Source: Myxococcales bacterium
GTDB lineage: Bacteria > Myxococcota_A > Polyangia > Polyangiales > Polyangiaceae
Assembly (NCBI GenBank): GCA_947473045.1
Contig: CANJCO010000015.1
Span: 1-64,000 of the forward strand
DNA length: 64,000 nucleotides
Reading direction: 5' to 3'
Shown: positions 16,311 through 25,166 of the stretch, piece after piece
Layout: each line of letters starts with the position of its first letter
How positions within the stretch are numbered: position 1 is the first letter of the stretch
Notes under the pieces: generated by a model
The model's database searches: none
Told to the model about the DNA's origin: nothing
The model's input: the letters and a program-made list of their open reading frames with translations, nothing else
Translations under genes and position numbers: made by a program

Positions 16311-18368
16311 ATGACCGAGGCTGATCAACAGCGGATAAACGCACAACCGTCGGGCTCGCAGCAGGCGGCGCCCCGCGATCTGGGCGTCGGTCTTGGGCAG
16401 GTCACGCGCGCAGCGCTCGCCACCGAACGCCGAATGCGGCTGGTTCGCGCGCTCGCGTGGTCGGTGGCAGCCGCTTGCGCGGCCGTCAGCGCGGCCGTCG
16501 TCACGCTCGCGCTGCGCAAGACCGACGTCATCGCTGAGCGCACCGCGCGCATTGCGCTGATCGCGGAGGCCGGGTCGGTCGTCGCCGCCCTGATCGCCGG
16601 CTATCTGCGCGGCCTGTCGCCCCGGGCCGGCGCAGTCGCGCTCGATCGCCACCACAACCTCTCCGACCGCCTTTCGTCGGCGCTGTCGTTCGCCGCGCTG
16701 GCTGACTCGGAGCGCACCGCGTTCATGGACGTCGCGATCGAAGACGCCGTCGCAGTCGTTGGGTCTGTGCGTCCGGCGGCCGCCGCGCCGATTCGCGTCC
16801 CGCCCGGCGCGCCCCTTGTGGGTGTGCTGAGCGTGCTGCTGGTCGCCGTCGCGCTCTTCGAGGTTCGCGAGCACCATTTCGTCGCGCAGCGCACCATCGA
16901 CGCCGTCGAGGTCACCGCCGACGATCTCGACGCGATGCGCGAATTCCTCAAGGAGCAGCAGCTCACGCAGCAGAGCGACGAGGCGAAAGACGCCACCCGC
17001 GAGTTTAACCAGTTGGTCGAAGATCTCGCGGCCAAGCGGCTCGATCGCACTGAGGCCTTTCGCAAGATGCAGGCGCTCGAAGACAAGCTTTTGCAAGGCA
17101 GCGCGGCCGACCACAAGGCGCTCGAGGCCGCCATGAAGAAGGTAGGCGAGGAGCTGAAAAAAGCCGAGCTGACCAAGCCTGTTGGCGACGCGCTCGACAA
17201 CAAAAACCTCGTCGACGCTGACAAACAGCTCAAAGAGCTCGCGAAAAAGCTGCGCGAGCAGGGCAGCAAAATGGACAAAGCGCAGCTCGAAAAGATGCGA
17301 AAGGCGCTGCAAGCGGCGTCGCACGACACCGAGAGTCGCAAGGCCGAGCTCGACAAAAAACGCGACGAGCTGAAGCAGGAGCTCGACCTGCTCAAGAAAA
17401 AGCAGGAGGCCGCGCGCGACGGCGGCCCGCAAACTGAAGAGGAGCGCAATTTGCTCCAGAAAAAAGAGCGCGAGCTCGACCGACTCGGCGAAGAGGCCCG
17501 CGCTGCCGAGGCCGCGCAGCGCTCGCTCGACAAGCTCGACCACGATCTGCAGCAGGCAGCCGAAGACCTCATGAAAGATCTCGGCATGTCGGCCAGCGAT
17601 CTCGACGAGAGCGCCGAAGACATCAACCGCATGGCGCAGGAGCAAATGTCGCAGCAGGAAAAGGAGCAGCTGCGCCAAAAGCTTCAGGAGCTGCGCGAGA
17701 TGCTACGGCAGCAGGGGCAGGGCGGTCAGGGGCAGCAGGTCCGACTGCGCAAGTTCCAGCAGCGCGCACGCGGTCAGGGCGGTCAACCGGGACAGGGTCA
17801 GGGACAAGGCGGTCAGCAACCCGGCGAAGGTCAGGAAGGCCAGGGGCAAGGCCAGGGCCAAGGTCAGGGGCAAGGCCAGGGCCAGGGCCAAGGTCAGGGG
17901 CAGGGGCAAGGCCAGGGCCAGGGTCAGGGGCAAGGCCAGGGCCAGGGTCAGGGGCAAGGAGAGACCTGGGTGGTCGGGCCGAACGGTGAGAAGATCCTCA
18001 TGCTCAGCCGCGGTCAGGGTCAGGGTCAGGGTCAAGGTCAAGGGCAAGGGCAAGGGCAAGGCGGCCACGGCGCCGGCACCGGACACGACAGCAACGTTCA
18101 GGGCAAAGCCACCGCCCCCCAAATGGGCACGCAGGACACGCAGGTCGCCGGTCAGGACACCGGGCAGGGCGCCTCGCGCAGCGAAGTCATCGAAGGCGCC
18201 GCCGAACGCGGCTTTGCCGGCCGCGGGTACACCAAGGTCTACCGCGAGTATCACACTGTGGCCGAGGAGGCGCTCGGCAAGGACGAGATCCCCGGCGGTT
18301 ACCGATCTTACGTGCGCAGGTATTTTCAGCTGATTCGGCCGCGCGACGGAGCGCCGTCGGGCCAATGA
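16311..18368 (+). CDS. membrane-anchored coiled-coil protein with Gly-Gln repeat tail
   Basis: 685 residues. There are two or three hydrophobic segments: about 46-66, a weaker one near 85-103, and 165-185. A long charged coiled coil (about 205-455, Lys/Glu/Gln/Leu heptads) follows. Residues about 465-585 are a low-complexity Gly-Gln run, interrupted by a short non-repeat sequence (WVVGPNGEKILMLSR). The C-terminal 85 residues are globular and end in YRSYVRRYFQLIRP. It resembles the large membrane proteins (DUF4175-like) that travel with MoxR/DUF58/VWA genes. It is the first gene of that operon, 10 bp upstream of moxR. It probably forms an inner-membrane complex reaching into the envelope; the target is unknown. 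Confidence 0.85.
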   Translation: MTEADQQRINAQPSGSQQAAPRDLGVGLGQVTRAALATERRMRLVRALAWSVAAACAAVSAAVVTLALRKTDVIAERTARIALIAEAGSVVAALIAGYLRGLSPRAGAVALDRHHNLSDRLSSALSFAALADSERTAFMDVAIEDAVAVVGSVRPAAAAPIRVPPGAPLVGVLSVLLVAVALFEVREHHFVAQRTIDAVEVTADDLDAMREFLKEQQLTQQSDEAKDATREFNQLVEDLAAKRLDRTEAFRKMQALEDKLLQGSAADHKALEAAMKKVGEELKKAELTKPVGDALDNKNLVDADKQLKELAKKLREQGSKMDKAQLEKMRKALQAASHDTESRKAELDKKRDELKQELDLLKKKQEAARDGGPQTEEERNLLQKKERELDRLGEEARAAEAAQRSLDKLDHDLQQAAEDLMKDLGMSASDLDESAEDINRMAQEQMSQQEKEQLRQKLQELREMLRQQGQGGQGQQVRLRKFQQRARGQGGQPGQGQGQGGQQPGEGQEGQGQGQGQGQGQGQGQGQGQGQGQGQGQGQGQGQGQGQGQGETWVVGPNGEKILMLSRGQGQGQGQGQGQGQGQGGHGAGTGHDSNVQGKATAPQMGTQDTQVAGQDTGQGASRSEVIEGAAERGFAGRGYTKVYREYHTVAEEALGKDEIPGGYRSYVRRYFQLIRPRDGAPSGQ
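17704..18063 (+). repeat. in-frame hexanucleotide repeat tract coding (Gly-Gln)n
   Basis: Dense blocks of six-base units of the form GG(T/C/G)CA(G/A), best at about 17840-17959 and 18010-18063, encode consecutive Gly-Gln pairs. Within the first block a longer repeat of about 30-36 bp recurs several times. All units keep the reading frame. Such tracts slip easily in replication, so copy number probably varies between strains, changing tail length without breaking the protein. Confidence 0.9.
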
Positions 18369-18378
18369 GGGAGACAGC

Positions 18379-19431
18379 ATGAGCGAGCAGGATGCAGGCG
18401 CGGTGCGCGAAGAGGTCGAGCTGTTTCGCAAGCGCATCGGCGCCGTGCGCAACGAAATCGGCAAGGCGATTGTAGGCAATCAGGGCGTCGTCGACGGGGT
18501 GCTCACGTGCCTGCTCGCGGGCGGTCACGCGCTGCTCGAGGGGGTGCCGGGGCTCGGAAAGACGATGCTCGTTCGGGCGCTGAGCGAGGTGCTCTCGCTG
18601 CAGTTCTCGCGCGTGCAGTTTACACCTGATCTGATGCCTGCCGATATTCTCGGCACCACCGTCATCGACGACAAGCAGTCGGGCGGGAAGGCCTTCTACT
18701 TTCGCAAGGGGCCGGTATTTACCAACATTCTGCTCGCCGACGAGATCAACCGCGCCACTCCCAAGACGCAGAGCGCGCTGCTCGAAGCGATGGCCGAGCA
18801 CCGCGTCTCGGTCGCCAATACGACGCACACCCTCGACGAGCCGTTCGTGGTCCTGGCCACGCAAAATCCCCTCGAAATGGAGGGCACCTATCCGCTCCCC
18901 GAGGCGCAGCTCGATCGCTTCCTGTTCAAGCTCAACGTGCCGTTTCCCAATCGCGACGAGCTGCACGCCATTCTCGATCTCACCACGGGAGCGACGCCCG
19001 AGCGGCCCAGGGCCGTGCTCGATCAGGCGGCGATCCTCGAGATGCGGCGGCTCGTGCGCCGCGTTCCGGTCGCGCGCCACGTGCAGGATTACGCCATTCG
19101 CGTGATTCAGGCCACGCACCCCGATGGCCCCGACGCTCCTGAGCTGTGCAAGCGCTTCGGCCGAGTCGGAGCCTCGCCGCGTGGCGCTCAGGCGCTGCTG
19201 CTGGCCGCGAAAATTCGGGCGCTCATCGAAGGTCGTTTTGCCGCGAGCGTCGACGACGTGCGCGCGGTCGCGCATTCGGCGCTCCGGCACCGCATCCTGC
19301 TCAACTTCGAGGGCGAGGCCGAGGGCATCAAGACCGATCAGGTCATCGACGCCGTGATCGGCGGCATCGCCGAGGGCAAGGCGGGCGTCGTCGAAAAGAA
19401 GAAGCCAGGGGCTGCCGTTGGGGCTCCTTGA
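18379..19431 (+). CDS. MoxR-family AAA+ ATPase
   Basis: 350 residues. Walker A is GVPGLGKT (about 55-62), Walker B LLADEINRATPKTQSALLEAM, followed by the sensor-1 region ATQNP. The C-terminal lid domain ends in a Lys-rich tail. MoxR ATPases act as chaperones that mature or activate partner proteins, usually with VWA-domain partners, as here. The last 14 nt overlap the DUF58 gene. Confidence 0.94.
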   Translation: MSEQDAGAVREEVELFRKRIGAVRNEIGKAIVGNQGVVDGVLTCLLAGGHALLEGVPGLGKTMLVRALSEVLSLQFSRVQFTPDLMPADILGTTVIDDKQSGGKAFYFRKGPVFTNILLADEINRATPKTQSALLEAMAEHRVSVANTTHTLDEPFVVLATQNPLEMEGTYPLPEAQLDRFLFKLNVPFPNRDELHAILDLTTGATPERPRAVLDQAAILEMRRLVRRVPVARHVQDYAIRVIQATHPDGPDAPELCKRFGRVGASPRGAQALLLAAKIRALIEGRFAASVDDVRAVAHSALRHRILLNFEGEAEGIKTDQVIDAVIGGIAEGKAGVVEKKKPGAAVGAP

Positions 19432-20359
19432 CTTCTTTCGCGGTCAGAGCGGCGCGAGCAGCGCGCGGGTAGCGGGCGCCGGCGACGACCTGTTCGACGA
19501 CGACTTTCAGCGCAAGCTCGATTACCTCGCGCTGGTCAGTCGCAAGGTGTTCGCCGGTCGCATGCGCGCCGAGCGACGCACCAAAAAAAGCGGCTCGGGC
19601 GTCGAGTTCGCAGACCACCGCGAATACCAGCCCGGCGACGACTTTCGCTACCTCGACTGGAACGTCTACCAGAAGTTCGACAAGCTCCTGCTGCGCCTCT
19701 ACGAGGAAGAAGAAGACCTCGCGATTTACTTCATCGTCGACGTGAGCGCGTCGATGGCGTTCGGCGAGGGCGACAAGCTCAAATACGCCAAGAAGCTCTG
19801 CGCTGCGCTCGCGTACGTCGGGCTCGCCAACCTCGATCGCGTGGTCATCGTCTCGACTGCCGACAAGGTCACCTTTCGAATGCCCGAGACGCGCGGCAAG
19901 GCGCGCATTTTCAAGGTGTTTCGCTTTTTGCGCGGGCTTGAGCCGGCCGGGGTGACCAACCTCGGTGACGCCATGAAGGCCTTCGTTGCGCAGCACAAGC
20001 GCCGCGGCCTCGCCGTGCTCATCAGCGATCTCTATGATCCGGCGGGCTTCGAGAAGGGCATCAACGTTCTTCGCTACAACAAGTTCGATACGTTCGTCGT
20101 CCACGTGACCGATCAGCGCGAGCAGAGCCCTAAGCTCAGCGGCGACGTGCTGCTCTACGACTGCGAGACCGGCGACGAGCGCGAGGTGACCGTCACGCCG
20201 AGGCTCCTCGAGAAGTTTGCCGAGGTGCATGCACAATACACGCGTGAGATCGAGCGCTTCTGCTCCACCCACCAGGTGCCGATCATCGCGGCGGATGTGT
20301 CGACGCCGTTCGATGAGCTCATTCTGCGCGTGTTCCGAAGGGGCGGGTTTCTGCGTTGA
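19418..20359 (+). CDS. DUF58-domain protein
   Basis: 313 residues starting at TTG, preceded by AGGGG at a 6-nt spacing, so the unusual start is supported. The DUF58 signature is clear (REYQPGDDFRYLDWN), with a VWA-like fold carrying the DVSAS metal site (DxSxS). DUF58 proteins accompany MoxR in nearly all such operons and are thought to adapt it to the membrane VWA proteins. The gene overlaps moxR by 14 nt and the next gene by 4 nt (TTGA). Confidence 0.93.
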   Translation: MGLLDFFRGQSGASSARVAGAGDDLFDDDFQRKLDYLALVSRKVFAGRMRAERRTKKSGSGVEFADHREYQPGDDFRYLDWNVYQKFDKLLLRLYEEEEDLAIYFIVDVSASMAFGEGDKLKYAKKLCAALAYVGLANLDRVVIVSTADKVTFRMPETRGKARIFKVFRFLRGLEPAGVTNLGDAMKAFVAQHKRRGLAVLISDLYDPAGFEKGINVLRYNKFDTFVVHVTDQREQSPKLSGDVLLYDCETGDEREVTVTPRLLEKFAEVHAQYTREIERFCSTHQVPIIAADVSTPFDELILRVFRRGGFLR

Positions 20360-22248
20360 TTTTCGCCGGACTACCGCTGGCCGCCCTCGCCACCGTCTTC
20401 GCCGTTGCCGGCGCGGCGATGGTCGCGCTCTACATTTTGAAGCTGCGCCGTCGCACGGTGGCGGTGCCGTTTTCGGCGCTCTGGCAGCGCATCTTGAAAG
20501 ACAAGGAGGCCACGAGCCTCTTTTCGAAGCTCAAGCGGCTGCTGTCGCTGCTGCTTCAACTCGCGCTGCTCGCGCTCCTCGTTCTGGCGCTCGGCGATCC
20601 GAGGGCGGCGGCCTCGCTCATCAAGGGGCGCAACCTGGTGGTGCTCATCGACGCGAGCGCCTCGATGCAGGCGCGCGATGTTGCTCCCGACCGCCTTGGC
20701 GCCGCGAAAGACGCAGTCAAGACCCTCATCCGCGGCATGGGCGGCAGCGATCACATGCTGATCGCGCAGATGGACGCAGCCGTGACTCCCCTTGGCCCGA
20801 TGAGCGGCGACACGAGCGAGCTGGAGCGCGACCTCGAGCTCGTGCGCCCCACCGAGTCCCGTGCCGATTTCGCGCGCGCACTGCGCTTCGCGACCGACAC
20901 GCTCGCGGGCGTCGACGGCGCTGAGATCGTGGTGGTGTCCGACGGCGATTTGGGCCCCGCCAGCGACGCCGCAGGCCCCGTCCGCACCGGCTCCGCGAAG
21001 GTGAGCTACGTGCCGATCGGCGTTGCCCGCAGCAACGTCGGAATTACGCAGTTTTCGGTGCGCCGCTACCCGCTCGACAAAAGCCGCTACGAAGTGATGC
21101 TCGAGATCACCAACGCGAGCGAGACGCCCTCTGACGTCGAGCTGTCGCTCCTCGGTGACGGCCAGCTCGTAGACCTCACGAAGCTTCGCCTGCAGCCCGG
21201 CGAGCGCCTTCCGCGTTTTTATCCGAACCTCTCGGGCGCCAGCCGCACCCTTGAGGCGAAGCTGGCCGCGATCGGCGACACGCGCGACGCGCTGCCCGCC
21301 GACGATCACGCCTTCGCGCTGCTGCCGGCCCGCCGCCGCGCCAAAGTGCTCGTCGTCTCGCAGGGCAACACCTATCTCGAGGCCGCGCTCCTGCTCGACG
21401 AATACCTCGAGGTCACCCAGGCGACCGCCGCCGACTACGCGCGCCTTTACGCCTCCGGCCAGACTAAATTCGATGCGATCGTCTTCGATCAGATCACCCC
21501 GTCGACGCCGCCGAAAACGCATGCACTCTACATTGATCCGCGCGGGCCAGGGTCGCCGGTCAAGGTCGCCGAGGAGCTCAAGAGCCCGGGGTTCGACAAG
21601 ATCGACCGCAAGCACCCGATCGTGGCGTTCACGGCGCTCGATTCGGTGAACATCGCGCGCGGGCACAAACTCACAGCCGAGCGCGGCGACAAAATCGTGG
21701 GCGCATCCGAGGGCGCGCCCATCTTGATCGCCGGTCAGCGCGGCGGCTTCAAGTTCGTGGCGATGGGCTTCGACGTGCGCGAAAGCGACCTGCCTTTGCG
21801 CGTGGCGTGGCCGGTGCTGCTGCTCAACACGCTCAACTGGTTCACCGACGAAGACGCGACGTACCTCTCGTCGCTGCGCACCGGTGAAGTGTGGCGGGTG
21901 GCGGTGGCCGGGCAGGCCACGAGCGCGACCTTGACCTTGCCCGGCGGCGACAAGCTCGGCGTTCCGGTGCACGAGGGGCGCGCGGTATTTCTCGGCCAGC
22001 GCGCCGGATTTTATGACCTTTCGACTGACGCCGAGTCGCCGCCCGCGGCCTTTGCGGCCAACCTGCTCGACCGCGACGAGAGCGCGATCGCGCCGGCCGA
22101 CAAACTCGTGGTCGACGGAAAAGAGGCCGGCTCCGTCAGCGGTTTCCACATCGGCGTGCGCCGCGAAGTGTGGATCTACCTGCTGCTCGCGGCCGTCATC
22201 CTCACGCTGATCGAGTGGGCGACCTACCACCGGAGGCTCACCGTCTAA
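20356..22248 (+). CDS. BatA-like membrane protein with VWA domain
   Basis: 630 residues starting at a TTG that overlaps the DUF58 stop (TTGA). Two N-terminal membrane helices enclose a basic loop (LYILKLRRRTV), the pattern of the aerotolerance-regulator BatA N-terminal domain. A VWA domain with DASAS (DxSxS) near residue 97 follows, then a beta-rich region and a C-terminal membrane helix ending RRLTV. The bulk should be periplasmic. The 1-nt overlap (TAATG) with the next gene points to strict co-translation. Likely a structural partner of the second VWA protein. Confidence 0.9.
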   Translation: MIFAGLPLAALATVFAVAGAAMVALYILKLRRRTVAVPFSALWQRILKDKEATSLFSKLKRLLSLLLQLALLALLVLALGDPRAAASLIKGRNLVVLIDASASMQARDVAPDRLGAAKDAVKTLIRGMGGSDHMLIAQMDAAVTPLGPMSGDTSELERDLELVRPTESRADFARALRFATDTLAGVDGAEIVVVSDGDLGPASDAAGPVRTGSAKVSYVPIGVARSNVGITQFSVRRYPLDKSRYEVMLEITNASETPSDVELSLLGDGQLVDLTKLRLQPGERLPRFYPNLSGASRTLEAKLAAIGDTRDALPADDHAFALLPARRRAKVLVVSQGNTYLEAALLLDEYLEVTQATAADYARLYASGQTKFDAIVFDQITPSTPPKTHALYIDPRGPGSPVKVAEELKSPGFDKIDRKHPIVAFTALDSVNIARGHKLTAERGDKIVGASEGAPILIAGQRGGFKFVAMGFDVRESDLPLRVAWPVLLLNTLNWFTDEDATYLSSLRTGEVWRVAVAGQATSATLTLPGGDKLGVPVHEGRAVFLGQRAGFYDLSTDAESPPAAFAANLLDRDESAIAPADKLVVDGKEAGSVSGFHIGVRREVWIYLLLAAVILTLIEWATYHRRLTV

Positions 22249-25073
22249 TGGCAACTCCTCTCTGGAAGCGCCTCGCGTTTGGCGCGCTCGTGGCCGCCGT
22301 GGGCGCCGCCGGCCTGTGGGCCTATCTTCACTATGTTTGGTTTGCCGGCCCCACCATTGCGTGGAAGCGCGGCGGGCAGGACTACGAGCTTCTCGCGCCG
22401 CGCATGCTCGGGATCGCGCTGCTGGCCCCCTATTTTTTGTGGATGATCGGGCGATCCCTGGCCGATCTGCCGTGGCCGCAGCGCGTGCTGTCGGTGCTCA
22501 TGCGCATCGCGTTCGTAGGCCTGCTCGCCCTCGGCCTCGCGCGCCTCGCGCGCACCGCGACCACGCAGAAGGTGTGCACGGTCTACCTCGTCGACGTCTC
22601 CGAGTCGGTGCCCGACGCCGCCATCGAAGACGCGCGCCAGGAGATCGGCCGGGCCCTCGCAGCGAAGCCTGCGGACGCGCTGGTTCGGATCATCACGTTT
22701 TCGCAGCGCCCGCGCGTAGTGCCGCTTGGTGATCAGGCCACGACGCCGCCCGAGCTGCAGCGCCATGACGCGCTCGAACAGCCTATGGGCGCGCAGCCCT
22801 CGACCAAAAAGCTCGGTCACGACGCTGCCACCGACGTGCAGAGCGCGCTTCAGCTCGCGTACGGCCTGTATCCGGCCGGTTATCTCAGGCGAGCCGTGCT
22901 CATGTCCGACGGCGTGCAGACCGACGGCGATCTGCTGGCCGAGGCGAACCGCGCGCGGCAGTTCGGGGTGAAACTCTTCAGCGTGCCCTACGTTCGTCCG
23001 GTGCCCGGCGAGGTCGCCCTGAGGGACTTGAAAGTGCCCGACAAAGTGCACGTCGGCGAGCCGTTCGAGCTGCACGCCGACATCTTCGCGAGCCGGGCCC
23101 AGAAGGCGCGCGCCGTGCTCAAGCAGGGCGAGGCGATCAACGGACTCGACGGCGTGCGCACGCTCGACCTCAAGGCCGGCTCCAACGACGTCACGTTCAA
23201 GAGCGTGGTTCGCGTCGCGGGCGAGGTCACCTACGCGCTCGATCTGTCTGAAATTGGTGAAGATCGCTTCGCCGAGAACAACCGCTATCAGGTCACCGTC
23301 GCGGTTCCCGGCAAGCCCAGCGTGCTCTACGTCGAGGGCACGCCGGCGCACGCGAGCTACTTGTCCAGCGCGCTCGCGGCGCAGGAGTTCGACGTCGAGG
23401 TGCGCAGCCCGCGTGAGCTTCCGAGCAGCCTCCGCGAGCTCGAACGCTACGATTTTCTCATTCTCTCCGACACGCCCGCGGAGGCCGTGTCGCTCACGCA
23501 GCAAGACGCCATCGAGGCTTACGTGCGCGATCTCGGCGGCGGCTTTTTGTTCGCCGGGGGCGAGAGCGGCTACGGGCTCGGCGGCTGGTACCACAGCACC
23601 GTCGAGCGAATTCTCCCCGTGAAAATGGACTCCGAGAAGCGCAAGGACGAGCCCGGCGTGGCGATGGTCCTCGTGATCGATCGCTCCGGCTCGATGAGCG
23701 GGCAGCCACTCGAAATGGCCAAAGCCGCAGCCAAGGCCACCGCCGATACGCTCTCGGGCGAAGACCTGCTCGAAGTCATCGGCTTCGACTCGTCGCCCAC
23801 GCGCGTGGTGAAAATGACGAGCGCCAAGTACCGCGCGCGCATCCAAAACGACATCGCGCGCATTCAGCCCGGCGGCGGCACTGAAATCTTCGGCGCCCTC
23901 GACGCGGCATATCAAGATCTCGTCGTCACGCGGGCTCGCAAAAAGCACATCATTTTGCTGACCGACGGGCAGGCGCCCCAAGGCGGCATTCGCGATCTCA
24001 CCCAGTCGATGGTCGCCGAGGGCATGACGGTCACCAGCGTGGGGCTCGGCGCGGGCATCGACGAGACGCTGCTGCGCATGATCAGCGATCTCGGCGGCGG
24101 CCGTTTTTACAAGGTCGCCGACCCCACGCAGCTGCCGCGCGTGTTCACCCGCGAGACCGAGCTGGTTAGCCGCTCGGCTGCGGTCGAGGAGTATTTTCAG
24201 CCGCGCGTGGTGGCTCCCGCCGATTTTTTGCGTGGCATCGACATGAGCTCCGCGCCCTATCTGCACGGCTACGTCGCGACAAAAATGAAGCCGGCTCCCG
24301 CCCAGGAAATCCTTCAGAGCGAGATCGGCGAGCCCATCCTGGCCCGCTGGCACGTGGGGCTCGGGTGGTCGATCGCGTGGACGAGCGACGTAAAAAACCT
24401 GTGGGCTGTTGAGTGGCTGAAATGGCCTGGATACGGCCAATTTTGGGGCCAGCTGGTGCGCGAGAGCATGCGTCAGAAGAAGCGGCAGCAGTTCGACATG
24501 CGGGCCGAGATCGACCCTGCCACCGGGCGACTGAAGGCGACGATCGACGCCATCGGCGGCGACGACAAGTTTCAAAACGGGCTGGAATCGAAGGTCGAGC
24601 TGCGTGCGGCATCGCCCGCGGGCGGCGCAGCAGGCGACGTCAAAAAGCTCTTCATGAAGCAGACTGCGCCGGGCCGCTACGAGCTCGACTACGCGCTCGA
24701 TCGCTATGGGTCATTTTCGCTCCACGCCTCGCTCGAGCGCCAGGTCGACGACGGGAACGGCAACTTCAAGAGCGTCACGGTGGCCGAGAGCTACGGCCAC
24801 GTCACCAATCCGTACCCGCGCGAGTACCTCGCGCTCGCTCCCGACACCGCCACGCTCACGCGCGCCGCCGAAATCACCGGCGGCAAGGCGAACGCGGGCC
24901 CGAAAGAAGTCTTCGACCCCGCGGGCGAGACCGTCACCTTCCACGAAGATCTGTGGAGTCGTTTCATCGGCGCCGCCATCGGCGTCTACTTGCTCGACCT
25001 GCTGCTTCGCCGCTTGCGGTTGTTCGACCGAAAGAAGACGGCGCGTCCGAGCCTCGCTCGCGCGGCCGGGTAG
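22248..25073 (+). CDS. large membrane protein with two VWA-like regions
   Basis: 941 residues; the ATG overlaps the previous stop (TAATG). Three hydrophobic segments lie near the N-terminus and one at the C-terminus. A first VWA-like segment has DVSES (about 114-118). A middle region (about 360-460) resembles the glutamine-amidotransferase-like fold common in these proteins (VLYVEGTPAH, GGGFLFAGGESGYG). A full VWA domain with DRSGS (about 481-485) and LLTDG follows. Related proteins occur at the end of MoxR/Bat operons. It probably forms the periplasmic sensing or assembly core of the five-gene system. The role is unproven. Confidence 0.9.
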   Translation: MATPLWKRLAFGALVAAVGAAGLWAYLHYVWFAGPTIAWKRGGQDYELLAPRMLGIALLAPYFLWMIGRSLADLPWPQRVLSVLMRIAFVGLLALGLARLARTATTQKVCTVYLVDVSESVPDAAIEDARQEIGRALAAKPADALVRIITFSQRPRVVPLGDQATTPPELQRHDALEQPMGAQPSTKKLGHDAATDVQSALQLAYGLYPAGYLRRAVLMSDGVQTDGDLLAEANRARQFGVKLFSVPYVRPVPGEVALRDLKVPDKVHVGEPFELHADIFASRAQKARAVLKQGEAINGLDGVRTLDLKAGSNDVTFKSVVRVAGEVTYALDLSEIGEDRFAENNRYQVTVAVPGKPSVLYVEGTPAHASYLSSALAAQEFDVEVRSPRELPSSLRELERYDFLILSDTPAEAVSLTQQDAIEAYVRDLGGGFLFAGGESGYGLGGWYHSTVERILPVKMDSEKRKDEPGVAMVLVIDRSGSMSGQPLEMAKAAAKATADTLSGEDLLEVIGFDSSPTRVVKMTSAKYRARIQNDIARIQPGGGTEIFGALDAAYQDLVVTRARKKHIILLTDGQAPQGGIRDLTQSMVAEGMTVTSVGLGAGIDETLLRMISDLGGGRFYKVADPTQLPRVFTRETELVSRSAAVEEYFQPRVVAPADFLRGIDMSSAPYLHGYVATKMKPAPAQEILQSEIGEPILARWHVGLGWSIAWTSDVKNLWAVEWLKWPGYGQFWGQLVRESMRQKKRQQFDMRAEIDPATGRLKATIDAIGGDDKFQNGLESKVELRAASPAGGAAGDVKKLFMKQTAPGRYELDYALDRYGSFSLHASLERQVDDGNGNFKSVTVAESYGHVTNPYPREYLALAPDTATLTRAAEITGGKANAGPKEVFDPAGETVTFHEDLWSRFIGAAIGVYLLDLLLRRLRLFDRKKTARPSLARAAG

Positions 25074-25166
25074 CCCGCGGGCGCCTGCGGAAATAGTTCG
25101 GTGACGCGCGAGGGGGCCGGTGTAGGTTAGCGGCAACTCCTCGCATCGCGCGAGCATCTCAAGCGA

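Noticed and set aside
17800-18063. Repeat tract as a CRISPR array
   Set aside because: Units are 6 bp with no spacers and lie in frame inside a gene; it codes a Gly-Gln tail.
20371-24575. Long reverse-strand frames opposite the two VWA genes
   Set aside because: They have no domain, no operon context and an Arg/Gly/Val-biased content, and the forward frames carry the VWA motifs.
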